DNA from: Mytilus californianus
Taxonomy: Eukaryota > Mollusca > Bivalvia > Mytilida > Mytilidae
Direction: 5' to 3'
Length of the DNA: 64,000 nucleotides
NCBI RefSeq assembly: GCF_021869535.1
Contig: NW_026262581.1
Coordinates: 77,715,955 to 77,779,954 of the forward strand
Below the pieces are notes generated by a model, which made no database searches, was not told where the DNA came from, and worked only from the letters and a program-made list of their open reading frames with translations. The position numbers and the translations under genes are program-made. The stretch's first letter is position 1. Each line of letters opens with the position of its first letter. Of this stretch, positions 20,999-33,764 are shown in pieces.

Positions 20999-21247
20999 CA
21001 ATAAAAAGAGCTGTCAAAAACTGTTCTAGAGAAAGAGCTAAGAATCTTTTCAAAGGTAGAGAGAACTGTCCAAAACTGTTCTTTGGTAGAACTGCAAGAA
21101 TCTGTTCTGAGTTAGAACTGTCCAAGGGAAGAACAGCTTCTGTCAGAAACAGTTCTTTAGGTGTCAGGGGAATTGTTTTATATATTTCTAATACATTTCT
21201 GACAGTTCCTGGTAGATTATGAGAATGGTTGAAGCTTATCCCTACTG
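20999..21247. mobile_element. Tc1/mariner-like element, right end only
   Basis: Several agaactgtccaaaactgttc-type units are followed by a right terminus reading gcttatccctactg then TA at 21248. This lines up with the gtgatctccactg-TA end of the 30350-34114 element. A matching left terminus is not visible, so the copy is truncated or internally deleted. Confidence 0.6.
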
Positions 21248-23890
21248 TACATTCTGGGTAGTGAAACGGACGCCAATTTAGAACAAGTGTTACTTACTGT
21301 CGGACGGATGAGTTCTGGGCAAGATGACCATTGTTTGAATCCGCCGTTTACAGAGTGACTACTAGGGTCAAATGTATATATAGACCAGCAAGGACTGATT
21401 TGTATATAGACAGACAGCATGCATTTAATTGGTTTTACCGTCATTTTACGCACACTGTTTCTTGCCTGATTTATTACGGACCCTATCGGCATGATTGTTA
21501 GTCATACTATCCCGTTTCCGTCAGACTCTTTTGGAATCAGTGCGATACAAACCCTCTCTGAACAATTGCTTAAACATTAAAATACTAGACAATTATGAAG
21601 AACATGATACAATTCTGAATATTTATTAATTTGACGGAAAACGTATATAATCTCTGCTTTAACAACGAGGTTTCATCTTCAAACGAAATAATTATGTTTT
21701 TTTAGAATAGTTCAGTTTCTTGTTTCCATCCTGAAATCATTTCGCAATGTCGTTCATTATTTTTAACATATTTTTCTGCATAATCAGCAAATCTTTCCAA
21801 CCCCAACCTGCTGAGTAAAGATAAAAATACTTGAATCAATTTAAGAAATATGATAATATTCTGTTGATATTACCAACTGTCAGGTTCTGAATTACCACAT
21901 AGTCAGGTTTTAATTTATTTATACTCTCTAGAAATAAAACAGAATTATATGGATTATTTGTCACAATTATAAGGGAATTTCTTATTGTTGTTTAATTGTA
22001 TATTTCCCATTATCTAGAAATCAAAGTATTTTGTGGTGCATTTTGCATTGCAAACCTGCAAAGTTTGAAACAATTTGGCCTCCTCGATAATGACAATAAC
22101 TACCTTTATTATGTTTATTTGAATGTTAAGATATTAAAATCAGCCATTTTCTATATGCAAATTTGTCTCTTATTTTGAACGCTTATTATTGTAATTCATT
22201 TTTCTCGTTGATAATAATAATTCTTTTCTCTGAAACCCCTGAAACACTGCATGTATGGTTGTTTTTTCAATTCATTTGGTATTCGTACAGGGTAGCTAGT
22301 ACATGAAGGTTATATTAGACTTAATATAACCTCCTTTGTTTGTATTAGAAATGGAAATTTACCCCAAGTAAATATTTTGTAAATCAAAGAAAAAGGCTGT
22401 TTATCAAACATGCTGTTTTGAATAGTGTCATTGTTATTTGATACATCTTGTCTAGATGTGTGTATTTCAAATGCTCACCTGCTGTTCATCGTGAAAAAAA
22501 AAAGTTTTTTCGAACTTAAAAAAAATACATCTTTTTCGCTCAATCACAGAAAAGATCATCTTTGACACCATAATACCGACGATTTAAAAATAATTTTAAA
22601 ATCCTTCAACTTTACTTTTCGCGTGAAGAACAGGGAAATTAAAATTGGTGCAAAAGTGTTTTTGTGAAGTGCTTTTGAGTGGAGAACTTGAATTAAGTGT
22701 GAACGTTATAAATTTATTTTGGGGTGACGTTGACTTATTTAGATTTGTAGATAGTTATGTAATAATTGTATTAAAATCATAAACTTAAGCATTACTTTGA
22801 CCTTGACCTTTTGTCTAGAAGACATTGATAAATGATGTGATCAGGTCGCAACATCAATAAATATGGCTTCTCGTATATTGCTCGCTAACATAAAAACAAA
22901 ATAATTCTCCTTTTGATGAATAATACACGACCATAATTACCACAAGTCAATTCCTATGTCTTTGTCTAACACTATACGGTTGTTTTTGTATATTAAATGA
23001 TAATACTTCTATGTAAATAATAATGTAAAAAGATGTAATCTTTAAGTTTTATAAGAATTCGTACAATATATAAATATTGTATTAGCGAGAAGTATATGAG
23101 AAGCCATATTTAATGGCTTATAAAATAACCCAACAAAACAACGAAAAGCAGAGATAGACTTCAGCAAGACCATCACATATCCTGCAACCGGGTAAAAGAA
23201 TCAACATATAGTATTTTTTTCCATTGGAAACAATATATGAATATAAATAAACGACATTTTCTTAGTAATCTTGCAAATTACAAAATGTCTTGTCCAATAA
23301 ATTTTAACAATTGATTTGAAACCATCCTCTGGTGTTGGTAATCATTATGATTTCATAACATGTAACTAATAAATTATTAAACAAAATGTTTTGAAAATTG
23401 AGATATTGTTAGACGGCAGCTGAAACTGTAAAGAAATGTTTCTTTTAAACTATGTTGTGCTCCTTGACAATAAACTGATTAGATATTTTAAAATTGAAAC
23501 TGAGTACGTAATATCCTGGATACTAGGTTTTATATAACATAATTTACCGGTTTACTCTGTGATAAGAAATCTTGACAGACACATGTTACAAACGGATGAC
23601 TGTTGCATGCCACGAATTCTGATACTTAGAGAACATTTTATCATAGAAAGTGCCTACATTATTATATGTGACTCTTGATTTAAGCATCATAATATTCCAA
23701 CCATGGACATACCTCTATTTATATAATTCCGATAATGCCTATAAAAAAACAGTACTCCCCGAAAACCCAAATCAAAATAAAACAAAAAACAAGGAATGAG
23801 CTGTCAATTTGACATCAAACCGGGCTTTCTGTATTTTGAAAGACTTTTTCAGGCTTTTTTTACCTGCCATATTATGTACCTATTTTTCAA
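21248..23890. other. no gene called; one weak exon candidate
   Basis: Mostly AT-rich sequence. On the minus strand, 21492-21297 is open (it contains YTFDPSSHSVNGGFKQW) and ends at a good splice-donor match, CAGTAAGT. I do not recognise the protein. It could be a first exon or chance. The rest (21493-23890) holds nothing I can name. Confidence 0.3.
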
Positions 23891-24215
23891 TCTATCAAGG
23901 ACTTTAACTCCTGAATTATAAAAATGAAAAACGACAATATCCAAGCTTGACACCATTTTGTCACTAACTGCATATTACAATTTTATAAGGATTGGCTGGA
24001 CGGTTCATAAGTAATTGGACGGAAACGACATAAAATTCAATCGATCAAGAACCACAAACTCTCGAACAGCAAAAATAAAAAACGCCAATATCGAACTTGA
24101 CCACCATTTTGTCATCAGTTATTATAGCATATGAAACGATATAAAGTGACATTTTCCAATAGATCAAGGACCATAACTCCTAAACGGTAAAAGTAAAAAT
24201 TGTCAGTTTATATAC
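23891..24215. repeat. diverged tandem repeat, units of about 155 bp
   Basis: The sequence atcaaggactttaactcctg (23896), atcaagaaccacaaactctc (about 24046) and atcaaggaccataactccta (about 24163) marks unit starts. Each is followed by a stretch like aaaacgccaatatcgaacttgac and accattttgtca. This resembles a repeat common in bivalves. No coding content. Confidence 0.6.
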
Positions 24216-25033
24216 ATTGATTATACATTAATAGTGTATATAAGTCTTCGCAGTTCATTTTCCTACGGCAGGAGATGCGTTTGATAGACCACAGCTAGTC
24301 CTGACGTTATTACAATCAAATCAAAACAAATCAAATATTTTATTATAGTCTCACCTCTCTACATGTACAATAAAAACATGAATACAATATCTACAGCATG
24401 TTTTAATTAAAAGTACAAAACAATCTTAAAAACATTCGAGAGCCACTCTCAAAAAGAGTTATGAGAGACTTTTACATAGAAATGGACAAATCGATAAAAA
24501 TAAAAAACACATATTTGACGCCTCTTAAAAAATGAATGTGCCCGTTTGAAGATCATTTGTTCTCGTCACCTTCCTGTTTTATTTGTAATATTTTTTTTCG
24601 TCTAATGTATTGTATCGAAATGGTCGTACATTGTCTCGATAGATTTTATTATATTGTTTACATGGGTTTGGTTATACGGTAAAAAACATTGACTATACTG
24701 TGAATATAAATAGACAAGTCATTATTGGCCTATTGGTTTGATCTTGGATACATTACACCACATTTTTCCTCTGGAATGTAGACTAAGAACGATAACTTTT
24801 GTTTGTATTTATGAAACTGCAGTTCATAGCTACCACTTACTCCTAGTTGCGAAATAACACAATAAAGCATAAACATTTGTTCCTCTCATTGTCTGGCAGT
24901 TGTGGAGTGTTTTCATTAGATAATTTCTCAAAATCAGTCTTATTTTTTGTAACTTGTGGTTTAAAAATCAGACATGCAGTCCATTCTTTACATATATCGC
25001 CAATTCTAATACCCCAAAAGTCTTGAAAACAAT
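24216..25033. other. no gene recognised
   Basis: AT-rich sequence without recognised features. A short minus-strand open stretch (24843-25046) runs into the palindrome and is not convincing. Confidence 0.5.
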
Positions 25034-25084
25034 ACAACATCAACACTCATATGCATGTAACATGCATATGAGTGTTGATGTTGT
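25034..25084. repeat. perfect palindrome, 24-bp arms, 3-base loop
   Basis: acaacatcaacactcatatg plus catg (25034-25057), loop taa, then the exact reverse complement to 25084. No flanking repeat is seen. Confidence 0.95.
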
Positions 25085-26692
25085 CATTGTCATACGCGGC
25101 CAGTCAGGCAATGAATAAAGACTTCGCTGATAAAATTTCCAATTTATCGATTAATTAGCATGTTTCTGTATAATAATTTGTATATATGTAACGGTTACCG
25201 ATAAATTGGGACCGTTATGACCGTGATGTTAAGTATCGCAGCAGTCAAATGAAAAACCAGCAAAAATAAGTTTATTCTTTTGGTATATTGGGTATTTCCA
25301 TGTATTTCATGATCATTTGTCTGATGATTATCTCTATTTCAAACTTTTATAAATTAGTTTGTTAATTATTTAACTAGAAAAGACATGACATGTCATTTGT
25401 TTGTCCGTTTGTTCTAATCATAGTATGTTGTTGGATAATGATTCATCGGGTAGAATTTATATAAAAGACTTTACGATTATCTAATTATAATAGCAATGTA
25501 TTAGTTTGTTCACTGTATATTCATTATACAATAATATACGAAGTGGTTATTATTAGCAAGTAACATCAACGTTTGAGGCTGTAGGTGTAGGGCGACAACT
25601 TTACCAAGATGAAGATAAGTAATAAAAGAGTCGTCCATTTGATCGAATTTGTGACTTCCCTGTACTTTATGATCACAAGTTTTGTTCCCCATATACACTG
25701 TAGCAATGATCGTGCAAGATGTTCGTTACTTTGCCATCAAAACATGTTTTCAGTGTTGAAGAACAGAAAATATTCTGTATAACGTTCTCAATTTATGAGC
25801 TGTCGGTAAATCATTTGCATTTCATAATTGCATAAAAATACCAATTAAGATCATAGCGACTATTTCAGAAAATATTTAAATGTTGTTATGTTTTCATCTT
25901 GATGTTTATAAGATTTGGTTTTAAGCATTGACTGCTTATTCTCTTTTTCAAAACATAGATTCGAGTTAATGTTAGGAACCTGCAAAAAAACCCTAAATCA
26001 GAATGATGCCTTACCGTGAAATTAATTTATATAAAGGCAATTAAAACTAGTAACAGATTTTCATCTATGACAACGTTTAGAACCATCTTGAACGATAACT
26101 ACATAATAGATAATCGTTTATTTTTTTATAGAAAAGATGCAAACTAAAAGAAGATCACACGGACAAAAAAATTGAAAAGCCACACAGCATTCAACAAAAC
26201 CCTACACAGAAAGCTATAGATTGAGCAACCTGAAACTCAACCGGAGTGAACGTGTGTAGTGCGGAAGAGGAACCAATGACATTGCCGGTCATACTACTAA
26301 AGACAAGTGAAAAATCCGATTATAAGTACATGTACCATTCGGTGATTATCTTGACCGACAAAAAGAGGAGGGGATTTTGGTAAAAACAATTGGACCAAAT
26401 CCGTGGTAATTTATGAAATTCCGATGATCTTGGTAAGAATCGGTTCTATTTAAAATTTTGATTACCATTGCTTCTTACATATGGATTCCAGAAAAAAAGA
26501 TTAAAATTTAGCCTTTGCATTACATAATCGCCAATTTGCAGATGTCACATCGCTTAGCTGTTAATAATTATCTCTAATAACTGCAAAGAAACTACGAGTA
26601 ACCTTTCTTTCTTCGTGTATAATTATTGTAAGGAGATCAAGACAGAAGAATGAGTTAAAAAGTACAACGTTCAAAAAACTATGGTCTCGTTT
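25085..26692. other. no gene recognised
   Basis: AT-rich. A minus-strand open stretch at 25510-25698 shows no known domain. Confidence 0.5.
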
Positions 26693-27085
26693 GATTGAAT
26701 GTTGCTTACTAAACGTCCAATGGCAAATATTTCAATGCATATCAGAAGGACCACAAATTAATTTTAATGCAATAAGAGGTTCTGAATGATAGGTTTACCG
26801 GGAAGAAAGGCGAGATATTTGGACTGCCACTGAAAAATGAAGGTATGTTGGATAGGGGCAGCCAATTAGCTTAAAAGGGCAACCAAAGGACCCTTCATAG
26901 AGCTGTTACAACGGTTCTTTAACGTACAGAAAGCATAAAACTAGCCCTTTATGGGACAACCGATTAATTAAACGTTGTCATTCCGACCAAACGTGGTTAG
27001 TACGTATTTACACAACGGAATGGGTTTTACTGTCGGACAAGAAAAGTCCCGGGATGTCCATATTTCTATATCCCAGCCAACAATG
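26693..27085 (-). mobile_element. SINE-like dispersed repeat family C, long copy
   Basis: Blocks: tgcttactaaacgtccaatg at the tail side, then ttggactgccactgaaaaat and acccttcatagagctgttac. The same blocks occur in opposite orientation at 36428-36808, where the tail reads gttaagcaaccaacaatcaa. Sense is therefore minus here. No coding content. Confidence 0.6.
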
Positions 27086-27900
27086 GTCCCGACAGACATT
27101 TAGTGTCAGTATTTACTAGAATCATTGAAAATAAAACATTAAGAAGAGATTAAGCACGAAATCGGCACAGTCTGGCGTGAATGATTAAGATTATGAACTT
27201 TATGCTGAGTCCGAGTAGACTAGTCTTTTCTTTTTTTGCCCTGTACGCCGCGTGCTCGATTCAGAATCTCTATTTAAAAATCTTTGGTTTTGACCAACCC
27301 GATATATGAGGACACTATCACAAGACCACAGAAGCGGTTAAAGCTAAATATTACCAGAATTATAGTATTCACTATACTGAAATAATACACTTGTTGTTCC
27401 GAGTCGATAGTACTTTAATGCACGATGTAAACCCATTTTTCAAGAAGACAAATGAGATTAATGCCTGATATTACTATATTATTCAACTATATATGTCTTA
27501 GCGTTGAGTTTTAGATAATGACATCAAATTTCGATCGAATTATATTCATCTAATTGTTTATTTGTCACTATAATGGACCTACACTTAACATGAATCAGTC
27601 ATAATTTTGGTGTCAGTAAATCCAATTAAATTTACTTTTGTGTCAGCTAATGAATTATGGCAAACATGAAACAGAATTATCGATATATGAAATAGAACAA
27701 ACAAAATATTGTGAAGAAATAAACATGGAATTTTGCCATAGCTGTTTTTTTTTTTTTAAATTTGTTCATGAAGTTAACAAATTACAATAATAGATACGAC
27801 AATAACTTTAATCTTAGTGTATTCGGTACAATTTCCCTTCAAAACGAACAAAAGCACTATAAACTGGGCTGAGGTGAACTAATGTATATACACTACTGTT
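27086..27900. other. no gene recognised
   Basis: AT-rich, nothing recognised. Confidence 0.5.
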
Positions 27901-27920
27901 ACACCATGCACTGTCCCAAG

Positions 27921-27951
<31 letters not shown>

Positions 27952-28178
27952 TATATTTAACACCGATAATATCTATATGTACCTGTCCCAAATCAAGAGC
28001 CTGTAATTTAGTTTTGTGATCTCAGGGCCTTTTACGTGTATTTATGACTACATAAGGTTATGGGTTTTGCTCATTGTTGAAGGCCGTACGGTGAACTCTA
28101 GATCCTTAAATGCAAGTCATTTGGACTTTGTTGGATAGTTGTCTCATTAGTAATCATACCACATCTCCTTATTTATAT
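27901..28178 (+). mobile_element. dispersed repeat M1 with expanded G tract
   Basis: Runs from acaccatgcactgtcccaag to gatagttgtctcattagtaa and carries tgctcattgttgaaggccgt. At the place where other copies have a short G-rich stretch, this copy has 29 consecutive G (27923-27951). Confidence 0.75.
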
Positions 28179-28726
28179 TCATGTAAAATTTTACCTTAAA
28201 AAAGTTTGTTTATCAGTTCAGACAATTTATGAATAATAAAATTTATATTGAACAAAGGTTCCCTAATGTACTGAAAAAGGTATTTGAGGGTCAAATAATT
28301 AAAATGCAAGTAAATCAATTATTTTATAAAACTATTTTGGTTTTATCAGAATTCTGTAGTAACACTATTTGGTTTTATTTGTCTTAAGTCTCATTGACCC
28401 GTCTTCTCGTTAAATTCAGGTCAAAAAATATAGATCAACTCAAACGACCTATGTCAAACTGGTGAAAAAACCTCAGCTTGAAATAAATTTGACTTTTATC
28501 ACTAAAAAAGCAATGTTAGGATTCGCTCCCCTTATCCAGCAATGGTCTTTTAACACTTTTTTCTTTGTATTTATTCTTCGAAATCATTTAAAGTTTGGAA
28601 CCAAAATACTGTCTAAATACAGTGAAACCTGCGAAACCAAACCCTGATTAAATCGAATCACTTTAAACCGAAAAAAATGTATTCGTGAGTATTTATTATT
28701 TCAAAAATGGTGTCAAATGATTCCTC
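28179..28726. other. no gene recognised
   Basis: AT-rich. A 61-codon open stretch at 28462-28647 has no known domain. Confidence 0.5.
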
Positions 28727-28885
28727 ATTGATTGTTGCTTGCTTAGTGTTTAGGGGTAAATATTTCATGCATATTCCAGACGAGAACAAATTAACAATCA
28801 AGACAATTGGTAGGTTCTTTAAGGTAGCTCGACTGGGACGAATGGCGGAAAACTTGGACTACCAATAGAAAATTAGGGTACTATG
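28727..28885 (-). mobile_element. family C repeat, partial and diverged
   Basis: attgattgttgcttgcttag at the tail side, then taaatatttcatgcatattc and ttctttaaggtagctcgact. Same order as the family C copy at 26693-27085. Confidence 0.55.
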
Positions 28886-29433
28886 TTGGTTTATATTCTT
28901 GGATTTCTTCCGATATTGCGATGAAACCTGACTTTTATACATTTTTTAGATGTGTACATGTACTTAATATATCTGATATTCTCTGAAGAAACGAGGAAAA
29001 TGAGCTATTGCTACATTTTTAAGGGAATACAAGAAAATCAAGATTACCGGCCACAGTAGGAAAGAAATTTAAGAAAATCAGATATTACCACAAGTATGAC
29101 AGAAATATAAACAAAAGTCAAATTTAGTATTTAGTATGACGAAAAAATTTTCACTTCTGTACTCGTACTATGAATAACAAATTTATTTTGTAAAAAATGT
29201 TTCTGTACTCCTAACAACAAAATTATTGTACCTGTGTTTGTTACTTTATTTAACGCCATTTTGTCCTGGTTAAAGTTGTCTTTTTGATATTGAAACATCT
29301 TTTTATTTATATTGTGTCATAGATCAAACTTATTCTTTCAGTGTATATTTACTTGTTTTTGTGTATTGTCTTTTTGATCGAGTTAAGCCATTTCAATGCT
29401 ATTTTATTGTGTGTCTTTTTATGTTGTTATGTT
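28886..29433. other. no gene recognised
   Basis: AT-rich, nothing recognised. Confidence 0.5.
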
Positions 29434-29640
29434 ATACCACTGTTTCAGGTTAGGGTGAAGGTTGGCGCCTGTTTAAACGTTTAAACCAGCTGCATTTTTA
29501 TGCACCTGTCCTAAGTCAGGAGCTTGTTGTTCAGTGGTTGTCGTTTGTTAATGTGGTTCATAAGTGTTTCTCTTTTCTCGTTTTTTATAGATTAGACCGT
29601 TGGTTTTCCTGTTTGAATTGTTTTACACTAGTCAGTCGAA
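29434..29640 (+). mobile_element. dispersed repeat M1, 5' half
   Basis: taccactgtttcaggttagg, then aagtcaggagcttgttgttc and gtggttgtcgtttgttaatg, ending near gtttgaattgttttacacta. The 3' half is missing. Confidence 0.65.
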
Positions 29641-30349
29641 TCCCCATATGGAATTAATTGACCCCATATATATCGTATTAGGTCACTAGCACACTATGTA
29701 ACGAATTTATCTTACCGACTATCTTAACATGTGGTATTTCGACTAGTGGCCTATCAAAGTGATCAAGTCATCAATACCGTTAGTATTAAGAAACTACTTC
29801 CATTAGTCTATACAAAAACAAATGCAAACAATAACAACTTGTTAGCTTTAAATATGTTTTATGTATTTATTTCAATCGTTCAACATCAATTTCTTCGTCT
29901 GTTGAAACCTTTAAGATTTTTCCTCAACACCGTGTTGTTTTTATAAAGGGACGTTACACCACTACTAACCGTGTATTGAAATAAGCCTCGCCTACTAACC
30001 CAATTAGGAACCCTACTAACCTAATATGGAATATACACGGTCTCCACGCGGTTGCATTTAACCAATCATATTCCTAAAAATGTATAGGAGGTAAGATAAT
30101 GGCTCATATTCCACGTCCGTGTTTTATATCTCCTGAACCGTCAGGCGAAGGAGATAAAGATATCTGACAGTAAATATTAGAGCCAATCTCCCCTTGGAAG
30201 CCTGAACAACAATTATATTATACTGGTCGGAGTGTCATGGTTTCAACATTTTTGACCATTCAGATCTTCGTTTTGGTTCACAGCGGATATGGGTTCATAT
30301 TCCCTGTCAAGATAACCAATCAAATTGCAGGATGTACCGGGATATTATA
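29641..30349. other. no gene recognised
   Basis: Includes a small duplicated phrase (cctactaacccaattaggaa and cctactaacctaatatggaa near 29990). Otherwise nothing recognised. Confidence 0.45.
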
Positions 30350-30664
30350 AAGTGGAGATCACTTCTAACCTCTCATTAGAACTGTCAGAATAGTCTGTCA
30401 TAGAACTGTTCTAAACTGTCCTAGAACAGTTCTACCTAGAACAGTTCTACCCTAGAACTGTTCTAAGTAGAACTGTTAGGGTCAGTTCTAGTGTAGAACT
30501 GTCTAAAACTGTTCTAGGTAGAACTGTCCAAATCAGTTCTAACCGTTGAACTGTCAGCAGAACTGACTTAATCAGTTCTAGCCGTAGAACTGTCAGCAGA
30601 ACTGTCTAAAACTGTTCTAGTCGTAGAACTGACCAAACCTGTCAGGATTGTAGAACAGTTCTAA
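30350..30664. repeat. left inverted-terminal array
   Basis: About a dozen units of roughly 25 bp, such as gtagaactgtctaaaactgt then tctag. Each pairs TAGAACTG with CAGTTCTA, so the region can fold into many small hairpins and also pair with the array at 33765-34114. Confidence 0.85.
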
Positions 30665-30907
30665 ATGACGTCACTGCAGTTAGGGCATCTCACAGGTCAC
30701 CATTCAGTGTTATTATTATCGTTGATAAAGCCACACGCAAAATCATCGTGGCCTCCTGTCAAAGTTAACAAAATTTCAATGTATTTGCGACAGCGAATAG
30801 TTAAACTTCGCCAAAGTGGAAAATCGTATGTGACGATTTCCAGTATTTTATCCGACACAGAGGGAGTTGTGCTTTCAGGCTTTAAATTTAATCAACGTTT
30901 TCCGTGA
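30665..30907 (+). pseudogene. Tc1/mariner-type transposase, N-terminal helix-turn-helix remnant
   Basis: An 80-residue reading frame starts right after the terminal array. Residues about 37-69 contain the helix-turn-helix: YLRQRIVKLRQSGKSYVTIS, then SILSDTEGVVLS, followed by KFNQRF. It resembles the DNA-binding N-terminus of Tc1/mariner transposases, which reads R-I-V-x-L with a G-x-S turn and ends near a KF-x-RF motif. The frame then stops and no DDE catalytic domain follows, so this is a relic. The acceptable alternative is the first exon of a spliced transposase, but the interior has no matching second exon. Such an N-terminus would bind the terminal repeats. Confidence 0.6.
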
Positions 30908-31508
30908 TGAAGTTTTTAAATCGTCGTTTTTCGTAAACAGTGATGAAGGTGGTGTCGTGAACAGTTTTGTTGTATTTCCTGTGAACTGTGATCAGCTAAT
31001 TTAACATTTCTTAGCACAAATTTACAACTTCTCGTCCAATCAAATTCTTTATAGTTGCCTTCTAATTTTCATAGTACATACTTTTCCTGTGTACTAAATA
31101 ACTATGCATGAATGACCACAAGGGTAAGATTTCATTGTATCGTAATCAAGATATTTAAAACAAAAATTGCCACTGGCTATTTTGAAATAAAATGCTGTGT
31201 TCCAAATTAAATTAAATAGTTTGTAATTAGTTTTCACGTTGATTTTTAAATATCCTGCTATTAAAATCTTTGGATCTAAAAATTGTTTATGACAATTGCA
31301 AATTTTATCATTTAAATAAAGGGTAATACATATGGTTCTTTATACCTTGATTAGAGTACAACGATATCTTAAAATTATGATAATGTATCATCCATGCAAT
31401 AACTTTGTACACAGAAAAGTGTGTATTATGAAACCTTGTGCAGGAAAATTAAAACATCTTGGTGATAATTTTTTAAACTTTCTTAAGGAAGGTGATTATT
31501 TCGTCATG

Positions 31509-31595
31509 AATTGATTGATTTATTGATTATTGGTTGCTTAATGTCCAGTGGCAAATGTTTCATGCATGTTCAGGACGATGTCATGAATTGAAAAA
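31509..31595 (-). mobile_element. family C repeat, tail fragment
   Basis: gattgatttattgattattg then gttgcttaatgtccagtggc and catgcatgttcaggacga, the tail side of family C. It lies inside the Tc1-like element and so inserted later. Confidence 0.55.
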
Positions 31596-32172
31596 CTGTG
31601 ATTATGTCTGAAGATAATGTGCCACCTATATATATATATAAACATATTCTGATAAATCTTTTAGTTTTTACTTTGAAATAATAAAAAAAAAAAACACAAA
31701 ACACAAAACCTATAATCTCTGATCTATTGGTAGTTGCTTTTTAATGCCTATCTGCTAGACTATATCTATGGGGACAAACTATCTCTATGTTTCAAATTTA
31801 TTATAGCTTTAGTTTTACTGCATGTGAAATTAAAAAATGTTTTCAAAACATGTAAAGCTTCCACTGCAATTTAATTATTGCCTGCTTTTGCTCAATTTAT
31901 TTTGTCATCTTACCATGTAAGAAGAATATGTATAGTAAAACACCGCTTTATATCAGTATACATACTTACACCAGCAGCTACCATCTTTTCATTCTGGAGT
32001 GAAGGGCCTTTAGAAATCACATATTTTACAATAATACTAGTGAGTAGATTTACAAAACTTCGTTAATGAACTCCTTTTTACAAACACCTGTGATACAAGT
32101 AGTCAGCCAAAATAAACTATCAATAGACCAATTAAAAGGATTACTCGAGTAGTAAATATGTGCTAAATTGGA

Positions 32173-32262
32173 TAGTCTATGAAAAGGTATATACTATGAA
32201 ATTAAGAGCTCGGGGCAAGCCCCTCGCTCTAAATTTCATAGTATATACCTTTCCATAGACTA
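32173..32262. repeat. snapback palindrome, about 43-bp arms, tiny loop
   Basis: tagtctatgaaaaggtatat then actatgaaattaagagctcg is mirrored to 32262 with three or so mismatches. The centre is cggggcaagcccctcg. It abuts the left end of the 32269-33403 element. Confidence 0.9.
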
Positions 32263-32268
32263 ACCTAG

Positions 32269-33403
32269 ACTTACACCCCAGTTCTAATATTATACTTCAT
32301 AGTTTCTATTTCTGAAACAAGTGTAAATTGAATAGATCTATTGTTACGAATAACAATGGATTTTGACTACAGGGTGTCTACATCCTGAAAACACAGTCCA
32401 TTGTTATTCATTACAATAGAAATTGATTATTTTTTAAATAGCATGAACATAAGAAATTACTAATAGTGTTCACTACAAAATGTTTCAAGATATTAAAAAA
32501 CACATTTTAGGAAATCCCAATATCAAAAAAAATATTAAGCATCTATTTTGAATTTAAAAAAATCCTTTAAGGGAAAAATAATTTGATTGATAGCGTTGAA
32601 AAACTAAATAAAATTGTTCGCGATTTGCGAGAAAAAAAAATTCTGTCTCCGACAAAAAACCATACCCCCTCCAAACTCCTTTGAAGTTAAAATGGTTGCT
32701 CCCTAAATACTCCTTTGCTTGAAGGTAAAATTTTTGATCCCAGTCATATGTCTCTATTCTAAAGCATCGATCTTTAAAAAAAACAGGGATTCTAACTCCC
32801 GGACCCCCCCCCCCCCCCTGGATCCCGGTCGTCGGGTTTCTAATTTACAGACACACCTATCCTTCAGTGTGTCCGAATATGAATGTTTGTTTATTCTCGA
32901 GAAGAGGGGAGGGTTATAAAACCGTAACTTAAAAAATACATTTATGATTACCTTCATTAACCTGATACAGGTAAGTACTTTGGGTTATAATATTGCCTTT
33001 ATCTTTATTCTCTTCTACCAAATCCAACGCTTGACTCAAAATGTCGTCCGTCTTATACCCGTCCATATTGACAACTGCATACAAGCAAAAAAGTATTTGA
33101 AGGATTATTTTTGTATTCCATATTGATGCTTATTGGAATTTCCTAAAATGTGTTTTTTTTTTAATATCATGAAACAATTTGAAGTGAACACTATTAGTAA
33201 TTTCTTATGTTCATAATCAATTTCTATTGTTACGAATAACAATGGACTTTGTTTGCGGGATGTAGAAGCAGGGGTTTCCAGAAACCCTGCTCGTCACACC
33301 CTGTGGTCAAAATCCATTGTTTTTCGTAACAATAGATCTATTCAATTCACACTTGTTTCAGAAATAGAAACTATGAAGTATAACAATAGAACTGGGGTGT
33401 AAG
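32269..33403. mobile_element. inverted-repeat element nested in the Tc1-like element
   Basis: A left arm of about 250 bp (32269-32520) and a right arm of about 270 bp (33136-33403) are inverted copies. Shared blocks are cttacaccccagttctaat, acttcatagtttctatttct, atagatctattgttacgaat and aagaaattactaatagtgtt. The right arm carries an extra hairpin (33223-33335) that is reduced in the left arm. The interior of about 615 bp includes a 15-C run (32804-32818) and no recognisable protein. Class unknown, presumably a non-autonomous DNA transposon. Confidence 0.75.
33223..33335. repeat. snapback inside the right arm
   Basis: tctattgttacgaataacaa pairs with ttgtttttcgtaacaataga. The centre gcaggggtttccagaaaccctgc is a second, tighter hairpin (left half gcaggggtttcc, right half agaaaccctgc). 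Confidence 0.85.
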
Positions 33404-33764
33404 AAGAAAGTAAACAAACTGTGACCTCGATCAAAACGGTAACAAGCTTATTGTCAAAAAGCATGTTCCATCCACAAAAAAAACGTGTCACCCCTTTCCC
33501 GTCAGAATATCGCCAGTCATTCATTATAAACTCTAAATAATGAAGTTTGGTATTTTCTTTACCTGTAAGTCCAAATATTTCATAAAATTATTTGTTTTGC
33601 CACTCTCCTCCATCGACATCCATCGTAACAAAATTTCCGCTATAAAAGCGACCGAGGAAACGGTTATGGACATTTTCCATAACGAGAAATGATAAAACAG
33701 TGCTGTGATGAGAATTTTTTAATATATATTATATTCTTTTGACTTATTTATATTTAAGACAAAG

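Noticed and set aside
33540..33700. Minus-strand short frame ending in a splice-donor match (caggtaaag) near 33560, as a first exon
   Set aside because: It is only about 19 codons, sits inside a transposon and has no partner exon.
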